From IMG/VR virus record IMGVR_UViG_3300021517_000001, positions 1 to 51,321 of that record: DNA of 51,321 bases; one strand, 5' to 3'. The DNA is from a virus. The notes below the pieces were generated by a model that was given only the letters and a program-made list of their open reading frames with translations, had not been told where the DNA came from and ran no database searches. This document shows, piece by piece, positions 46,535 through 51,321 of this stretch. The position numbers and the translations under genes were made by a program. Every line of letters starts with the position of its first letter. The first letter of the stretch is position 1.

Positions 46535-47050
46535 TCAATACGGTTTGCCCGTACGTGGAATGTTGATTCGAAGAACGATTGACAAGACGAAGTCGACTGC
46601 GGCGAATGTTTTCCCTCCGGGAGCTGGCACCACAATTGACCCTGAATCTTCTGTGCGGGTAAGCCCGTCGCAGTACCTTAAAGGACCGTGAATTGTCGTC
46701 TCAAGCCGGGGCCTCGAGTGATAATACATGTGCACCCGATCGATGACGGGGTCGGTCTTACGAGCAATCTCTGCGCCGTCCTCCATGTCATTAGAACCTC
46801 CGGCAAAAGGCAGAACCAAAAACCGCTGGACGAAGTTTCGATGAATCGTCAAGACCCCTCGAGAAGCTGAAACGGGTTCAAGAGTCTCCCCCGTAAACCC
46901 ATAAGCGCAAACGCAGTCTTCCCGGACAACGGCTTTGGATGGTGGAGATGACCACGCTCTTTTAATCTCGAAGATATCGACAGCGCATTCAGCCAAGCGG
47001 TCCTTAACCATTTGAGTAATGAGATCCAGCTGTTGTAGTTCTGCACCCAT
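46535..47050 (-). CDS. tail terminator-like protein
   Basis: A 171-residue protein. The N-terminus is helical (LQQLDLITQMVKDRLAECAV), then beta-strands (VLTIHRNFVQRFLVLPFA, GKTFAAVDFVLSIVLRIN). This pattern and its location between connector and tube protein fit a tail terminator, which caps the tube and joins it to the head. Its ATG overlaps the stop of the connector gene (TAATG). Assignment rests on place; the sequence family was not recognised. Confidence 0.55.
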   Translation of the reverse strand: MGAELQQLDLITQMVKDRLAECAVDIFEIKRAWSSPPSKAVVREDCVCAYGFTGETLEPVSASRGVLTIHRNFVQRFLVLPFAGGSNDMEDGAEIARKTDPVIDRVHMYYHSRPRLETTIHGPLRYCDGLTRTEDSGSIVVPAPGGKTFAAVDFVLSIVLRINIPRTGKPY

Positions 47051-47892
47051 TAGACACTCCGAATCCTTGTGGGACGACGCAGCAGCTTAATCGTCGATTG
47101 AATGTCTTTGGGGACAACAGACAGGTCGACGGTTTGTTGTTCTTCCCCGACGCTGATTACTCCGTACACGGGGGATTCGTCGTGTTCTGCCGACCACTGG
47201 GCTAACCGGGTGACGGTTCTTTTGACTAGAGGGTCAATGTCAAAGACGTAGACTGTCGCTCCGGCTGAAATGTCAACAGCCGTCGTCCCGTTGTGCCCCC
47301 GAACAACAATAGCTGTATCGTCAACCTCGCTAACATCTTCGACGAACATGAACTCTTCGCCAATACGAATTTGACGTCCCCACTCGAGAGGGCCGAGGCC
47401 TGTCAGGGGAATTTCAGTCACGTTGTCATCGACAGACGCCGTGAGGTTGACCTTGGCTGAAGTCCAGCGGCCGCCGTAGCCCCAATAGCCTGTTATAGTG
47501 ATCGACCTTCGAGGATTGTCTGTGTTCGATATCCATCGGTCGAACCTGTTAGCCCATTGCAGAGACGTGTAATATGCTGCTGCAGAATCGTCAGGCATCA
47601 GCAAAACATCGGAGAGGTCAATAGCTGTAGCGTCCCCGTTGGTCAGGGTTGACAGAGCTTGGAGGTCAGCATCTAAGTATAAGATGCCTTCGTCTATGTC
47701 TCCTCCGACGTCCCGGTAACGCGCGTTCGCGTACCTGGTTGCATAGTAACGATCATATCGGCGATTCGTCGCGAGATCGAAATACCGGGTAGATGACAGG
47801 ATCAATTCCTGCATTCGAAGAACGAACTCGAGATCGGTATTGTCGGTCCCCATCGCTCTTCGAAGAACAGACAACCAGGTGTACGCGCGCAT
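47050..47892 (-). CDS. head-tail adaptor protein with extra beta domain
   Basis: A 280-residue protein. The N-terminus is a helix bundle like adaptor/connector proteins of the gp6 type (LEFVLRMQELILSSTRYFDLAT, YARYRDVGGDIDEGILYLD). About 125-215 is a beta-domain with DNA-translocation-gate-like text found in phage adaptors (NPRRSITITGYWGYGGRW, LEWGRQIRIGEEFMFVEDV, AIVVRGHNGTTAVD). The C-terminal helix (VKRTVTRLAQWSAEH) would pack against the portal ring. Larger than the minimal family because of the inserted domain. It is four bases from the previous gene and touches the next. Confidence 0.65.
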   Translation of the reverse strand: MRAYTWLSVLRRAMGTDNTDLEFVLRMQELILSSTRYFDLATNRRYDRYYATRYANARYRDVGGDIDEGILYLDADLQALSTLTNGDATAIDLSDVLLMPDDSAAAYYTSLQWANRFDRWISNTDNPRRSITITGYWGYGGRWTSAKVNLTASVDDNVTEIPLTGLGPLEWGRQIRIGEEFMFVEDVSEVDDTAIVVRGHNGTTAVDISAGATVYVFDIDPLVKRTVTRLAQWSAEHDESPVYGVISVGEEQQTVDLSVVPKDIQSTIKLLRRPTRIRSV

Positions 47893-47895
47893 AGG

Positions 47896-48249
47896 TTATT
47901 CTTCTCTCTTGGGCGAGGGTTTGCTGATCACAGCGTCCTTGACCGGGAGCTTCTTAGCCGGAGGTTCTTGTGAGGAATCTTCGGCGACCGGGGCCTCTCC
48001 TTCGGGTTTCGCTGGGGGCACGTCGACTGGCTTCGTAATTTCATGTTCGAGCTCTGCCAGGGCATCTTCGGCATTTCTCGCGCCGACGATGATCGCGCGG
48101 CCGGATCGAACCAGGAAAGGTTCAAACCCCAACAGTCGAGGATCGCCGACCTCGTAGAGACCCTTTTCGATGAGGGTTTCGTTCGTAGGGCGGCCCTGGT
48201 AGGCCTTCGTGACCTCAATAAACTTCGTGGAGGACTTAGCCATGAGCAT
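47896..48249 (-). CDS. hypothetical head-module protein with disordered tail
   Basis: A 117-residue protein. Residues 1-70 are a small folded part (TKFIEVTKAYQGRPTNETLIE, GFEPFLVRSGRAIIVGARN), followed by a helix and a proline/lysine/glutamate-rich tail (PPAKPEGEAPVAEDSSQE, PAKKLPVKDAVISKPSPK) that is probably disordered. AAGGAT lies five bases before ATG 48249; a second ATG two codons on is possible. Between decoration-like and adaptor genes, it could be a head-completion or minor capsid protein. No family recognised. Confidence 0.6.
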   Translation of the reverse strand: MLMAKSSTKFIEVTKAYQGRPTNETLIEKGLYEVGDPRLLGFEPFLVRSGRAIIVGARNAEDALAELEHEITKPVDVPPAKPEGEAPVAEDSSQEPPAKKLPVKDAVISKPSPKREE

Positions 48250-48256
48250 TTAATCC

Positions 48257-48802
48257 TTACGGGTTAGACAGCCCAACCGATCCAATGTTAAGCAGGATGA
48301 GATAACGAGTGACTGAAACCGCTACCAGCACCAAGGCCTCCCCCGGAGCGTTGAGCGTCGCAGTATCATTCGTCCCGTCGAAAGTGACCCCGTCCGGCAG
48401 AGTCACAGTGTGTGCGATAGTGCCCGAAGCGCTGGTGTTCGCAATGATCAACAGCTGTCCTGGGGCAGGCGCGGCTGTGATGGTTGCAGCAATGATTGTT
48501 GAGGCGTGGGACAGTAACAACAGCCCGGCTGCGATAGTCACGTTCCCGGTCGCAGTCAGTGTTTGAACTGCGAGGGTCACTTCTCCGACGATATCGCCGG
48601 TGACATTTCCGGTCAAGTTGCCGATGACATCTCCGGTGACATCTCCGGTAACATTGCCAGTCAGGTTGCCAGTGACGTTTCCTGTAACGTTACCGACAAA
48701 GCTTCCGCCTTCAACAGGGTCGCCGTTAATGCTCAGGGTCGTAGTATCGACGTGTTCGAACTTAACCCTGGCGTTCTTGCGGGCAATTACTAAATCGCTC
48801 AT
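48257..48802 (-). CDS. VTG-repeat protein, possible capsid decoration or head fibre
   Basis: A 181-residue protein next to the capsid gene. About residues 37-72 carry GNVTG-type repeats (GNVTGNVTGNLTGNVTGD, then DVTGDVIGNLTGNVTGD), a short-period beta-helix-like pattern usual in trimeric fibre shafts. The C-terminal 100 residues are beta-rich and hydrophobic (TATGNVTIAAGLLLLSHA, GQLLIIANTSASGTIAHTVT, GEALVLVAVSVTRYLILL), like a trimeric head domain. AGGA precedes the ATG. Location just after the capsid gene favours a decoration protein or head fibre over a tail fibre. Confidence 0.6.
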   Translation of the reverse strand: MSDLVIARKNARVKFEHVDTTTLSINGDPVEGGSFVGNVTGNVTGNLTGNVTGDVTGDVIGNLTGNVTGDIVGEVTLAVQTLTATGNVTIAAGLLLLSHASTIIAATITAAPAPGQLLIIANTSASGTIAHTVTLPDGVTFDGTNDTATLNAPGEALVLVAVSVTRYLILLNIGSVGLSNP

Positions 48803-48843
48803 GTGCGCGTCCTCGCTTGGGTATTAAACGAATTCGCTGGGCA

Positions 48844-51225
48844 CTACACAGCGACGTTATAAGACAGAGCGGCTGCCTCATTGTCACGGTATGCGATGCC
48901 CCAGCGCATGTGCGCGACGACCTGAGTCACATCCTGATATGCGAAGTACGTGACATCGGTCTGCAGACGGCGCTTCCAGCGAGACACCCACTGATCGGGC
49001 CGGACCAGCAGAATGCGGCCCTTGGTGTTGTTTGAGCCTGTCCCGGAAATCATGCCGTTCGTGTTGGCTTTGCCGAGCTGAGCAGAGCGCAGGACTTCGA
49101 TACCCCAAATGCGGGTGAGGACGCCATTCTCGATCGTAGCGTTCGTGAACACGTCGTGCGTCTTCAGGGCCGCAATGCGCAGCGATGCAAAGTAGGTCGA
49201 GTTATCGACCACGAACATAACCCGGTCAAGATCTGTGGCGTACTTGCCTTCCGGCCCGAGCAGAGGCAGCAACAGCAGGTAGTCGTCCTCATCCAGGGTC
49301 GCACCTGCGTCTCGAGCATTGGCCGTATTCACGACCAGAGGCAGATGAGCCCACCCGTCGAGAAGGGTATACGCAGGACGCGTCGGCGCTGACGCCGGAG
49401 TACCATCGATCAGGTTGATGTTGGAGTTTGCCGTCAGCGTGACATCCCCGCGCAGCAAGATCATTTCGATCTGCTCGGCCGAGGTCACCTGAATCTTGCG
49501 CTGAGCTTCCTGAACGATCGGAACGATGCTGTCCTCAACCAGCTCTTGCTGGAAGACCATCGCAACCGAGAGCTTCGCGACGTTGACCGCCTTCTCACCG
49601 GTGCCGATCTTGCTGGTTGCAAACGTCGGAGTTGCCATGCCGGAAGACGTGTCGATGTCGGTGGTTCCGGGTGCAACATACCAGCTCGGATCTGCGCCTT
49701 CAAGCGGAATGGTCTCAGCGTTATACCCCTGAGGGATTTCCGCGTTATCCATGCCCAACGCGATCGCGCGATCCCATACCGGAGTGTTCTGCCGGATAGT
49801 TTCCCACATCGTGGTGCCCTGCAGGTCTTTTACCCACTCAAGCCCCACCCCGGCGTCGTCGGTCTGCATGACCTCGTTGGCACGAATGGCGCGACCATCC
49901 TTGCGGACGAAGTTTTTGCGAATCTCCGGGTCGTTGAGTTCTGAGTCGCCGCGCTCGATTCCCACAGCCGTCTTGTAGGTCATCTCCTTCAGGTATTCCT
50001 GACTGACCGGCGACATGCGACCGCGCAGAGCCCTGGGCTGGTTAGCTTCGAGAAGGATGTACCCGAGAGCCATCTGTTCCGGGGTCATCCCATCAAAGCG
50101 GCTCATCACCTCGATCCGAGATCCGGTGCCTCGAGGCGCGATCGGATACAGGTCGTTCGGAGCCGCGTGCTGCTGCGACCGAGATTGCGACTGTTCGCGA
50201 CGTGCTTGGCGCTCGAGGGCACGAACGCGCCGATCCAGCTCGTCGTCGTCATCATCGTCGTCATCCGGAACATGCCGCCTCTTCGAGGGCTTCTTGCTGC
50301 GGCCGGCCAGCGCCAAAAGCTTCTTGAAAGCTTCGACAAGATCCGGGGGCAAAGCTTCGCCTGAGCCTTGCAGTTCTGAAGCGTCTGCTTCAGCTGCAGG
50401 GTCTTCGACGTCCCGGGCTTCGTCTGCTTCGGGGGCGGACATTTCTTCGACCGGACCAGACATCTGCGCGATCAGGTCCATGATGGCTTCTACGCCGTAC
50501 TCCTCTACGAGAGCGGCGAGAATTTCTTCAGGAGACGCGTTGACGTTCTCCTCCTTAAGCAGCTCCTGCAACGTCGCCCGGATGGGCGAATTGCTTGCCT
50601 TGCGGCGGGACTGCTTCTGACGTGCGGCAGTCTTCTTCATGGGTGGGTCCTCTGAGATTGAATTAGATTTCTGTCTTGGCTGCCCCGGAGAAACCTTTCC
50701 CGGCTTTGGCCCGCCTTTTACTGACCGTACTAACACCACGGCTGGCATTCTGTCTTCTGCCGGAGTCTTGGTGAGAGATACCTCTGCTAGTAACCAACTG
50801 ACAAAGCGGCCGTCGTCGTCAAAGTCTGCAAGGTGTGGGGACGACCCGCTGGAGGTTTTCAAAACGCCTGAAACCACTTCTGACAGGATCCTTTTAAAGT
50901 GCCGGGATCCTCGATCTAAGATAGCGCGAAATCCGATGCCCGCGGAGTCGAAGAAGACTTTGTAAATTCGCCCGACAATGTCTTTGCGAATAACACTGTC
51001 ATCCGCGTGCTCATACATCAAAGGGATCGGAAGGAAGTCCAGTCCCATTTCGGGAGGACGTTCTTTGTCAAACCAAGTATCGTAGCTGTCTCGCTGATCG
51101 GGAGAACCCCATATAGCGATATAGCCTAGAATTTCCCCCCGAGCGTGATCTAGCACCTCTAGGGAAGGTTGTGGAAGAACTATCGCCGTCGAGGAGGCTC
51201 GATAAGATAAAGAAAAACGCTTCAT
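48844..51225 (-). CDS. prohead protease - scaffold - major capsid protein fusion
   Basis: A 793-residue fusion of the three head-shell proteins usually separate. Residues about 25-170 match the S78-type prohead protease: GYIAIWGSPDQRDSYDTWF, catalytic His73 in YEHADD, Ser150 in AEVSLTKTPAEDRM. About 196-375 is helical, charged and includes eight Asp in a row (321-328): the scaffold. About 380-793 is an HK97-fold capsid protein (MALGYILLEANQPRALRGRM, AVNVAKLSVAMVFQQELVED, VMFVVDNSTYFASLRIAAL). An internal ATG at 50640 (codon 196) has GAGGA seven bases upstream and would yield scaffold-capsid without protease. The full start overlaps the previous stop across the circle junction. Confidence 0.85.
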   Translation of the reverse strand: MKRFSLSYRASSTAIVLPQPSLEVLDHARGEILGYIAIWGSPDQRDSYDTWFDKERPPEMGLDFLPIPLMYEHADDSVIRKDIVGRIYKVFFDSAGIGFRAILDRGSRHFKRILSEVVSGVLKTSSGSSPHLADFDDDGRFVSWLLAEVSLTKTPAEDRMPAVVLVRSVKGGPKPGKVSPGQPRQKSNSISEDPPMKKTAARQKQSRRKASNSPIRATLQELLKEENVNASPEEILAALVEEYGVEAIMDLIAQMSGPVEEMSAPEADEARDVEDPAAEADASELQGSGEALPPDLVEAFKKLLALAGRSKKPSKRRHVPDDDDDDDDELDRRVRALERQARREQSQSRSQQHAAPNDLYPIAPRGTGSRIEVMSRFDGMTPEQMALGYILLEANQPRALRGRMSPVSQEYLKEMTYKTAVGIERGDSELNDPEIRKNFVRKDGRAIRANEVMQTDDAGVGLEWVKDLQGTTMWETIRQNTPVWDRAIALGMDNAEIPQGYNAETIPLEGADPSWYVAPGTTDIDTSSGMATPTFATSKIGTGEKAVNVAKLSVAMVFQQELVEDSIVPIVQEAQRKIQVTSAEQIEMILLRGDVTLTANSNINLIDGTPASAPTRPAYTLLDGWAHLPLVVNTANARDAGATLDEDDYLLLLPLLGPEGKYATDLDRVMFVVDNSTYFASLRIAALKTHDVFTNATIENGVLTRIWGIEVLRSAQLGKANTNGMISGTGSNNTKGRILLVRPDQWVSRWKRRLQTDVTYFAYQDVTQVVAHMRWGIAYRDNEAAALSYNVAV
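50628..50660 (-). promoter_or_regulatory. candidate internal translation start of the scaffold-capsid part
   Basis: In-frame ATG at 50640 with GAGGA seven bases upstream on the minus strand, exactly at the junction of the protease and scaffold parts. It would give a 598-residue protein, allowing far more capsid than protease to be made. Confidence 0.55.
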
Positions 51226-51321
51226 GGCAGGAACGCTTTCACAGCTTTGTCAAGCTCAGCATCTAAAGCAGCTTCCATGTCTGACACTGACTTCTGAATA
51301 GAAACGCTCATCGGCTCCCAC
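51195..51321. repeat. terminal duplicate of window positions 1-127
   Basis: The final 127 bases are identical to the first 127. This is the usual mark of a circular contig closed by an overlap of one long k-mer, and the portion at 51222-51321 is therefore only a second, partial copy of the gp10-like gene at 28-465. It shows that the capsid gene follows that gene directly. It is not evidence of a physical terminal repeat. Confidence 0.9.

Noticed and set aside
50015-50620. A 201-codon plus-strand ORF with long serine runs
   Set aside because: It is the antisense shadow of the acidic scaffold part of the capsid fusion; the serine runs mirror the aspartate codons.
51195-51321. Terminal repeat as a packaging feature
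   Set aside because: 127 bp is a common assembly k-mer length and the repeat falls inside genes, so it is better explained by circular assembly.

Overview
The window is the whole genome of a tailed double-stranded DNA bacteriophage, assembled as a circle. The last 127 bases (51195-51321) repeat the first 127 exactly, so the non-redundant length is 51,194 bp. Terminase, HK97-type portal, fused prohead protease and capsid protein, tail chaperones with a frameshift site, and a tape measure protein point to a long-tailed phage of the class Caudoviricetes. No contractile sheath gene was recognised, so a siphovirus is most likely. Strong GGAGG ribosome sites and sigma-70-like promoters indicate a bacterial host, but nothing names it. 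No tRNA, rRNA or CRISPR array was recognised.

Layout. Nearly everything is on the minus strand. A late operon starts at a promoter at 6457-6485 and runs leftward through TerS, TerL, a portal-MuF-ADP-ribosyltransferase-like fusion and two connector proteins. It then crosses the circle junction into a protease-scaffold-capsid fusion (51225-48844), a VTG-repeat protein, connectors, the tail tube protein, chaperones with a -1 frameshift, the tape measure, tail tip and fibre-like proteins, and ends in two small membrane proteins near 32.4 kb. A short divergent block (30.5-32.2 kb) holds a plus-strand holin-like gene behind an attenuator-like leader, and small unknown genes. From 30.5 kb leftward come replication and recombination genes: primase-helicase, tyrosine recombinase, a DUF932-like protein, a coiled-coil protein, SNF2-type helicase, RuvC-like resolvase, Sak4-like ATPase and a DUF669-like protein.

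Next is a 7-deazaguanine cassette, QueD-QueE-FolE-QueC, followed by a nucleotide-modification-associated protein, DpdA and a family A DNA polymerase with a UDG-like N-terminal region. The first four make preQ0 from GTP and DpdA would exchange it for guanine in phage DNA. The predicted modified base is 7-cyano-7-deazaguanine, because no QueF or amidotransferase-type gene was recognised. Further left are nucleotide-pool and repair genes (MazG-like, pyrimidine-dimer glycosylase-like) and, at 6.7-10.4 kb, a series of small genes in short transcription units with their own promoters and terminators.

The regulatory DNA is unusually structured. Five minus-strand promoter regions carry two CTCAYCAA-type boxes 11 bp apart at a nearly fixed distance upstream of the -10 element. 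A second repeat family (GTGGGTATTT-like) lies in two related AT-rich intergenic regions and as a 14-bp inverted repeat around one promoter. These, the capsid and portal fusions, and the DNA-modification cassette are the most interesting parts of the window.
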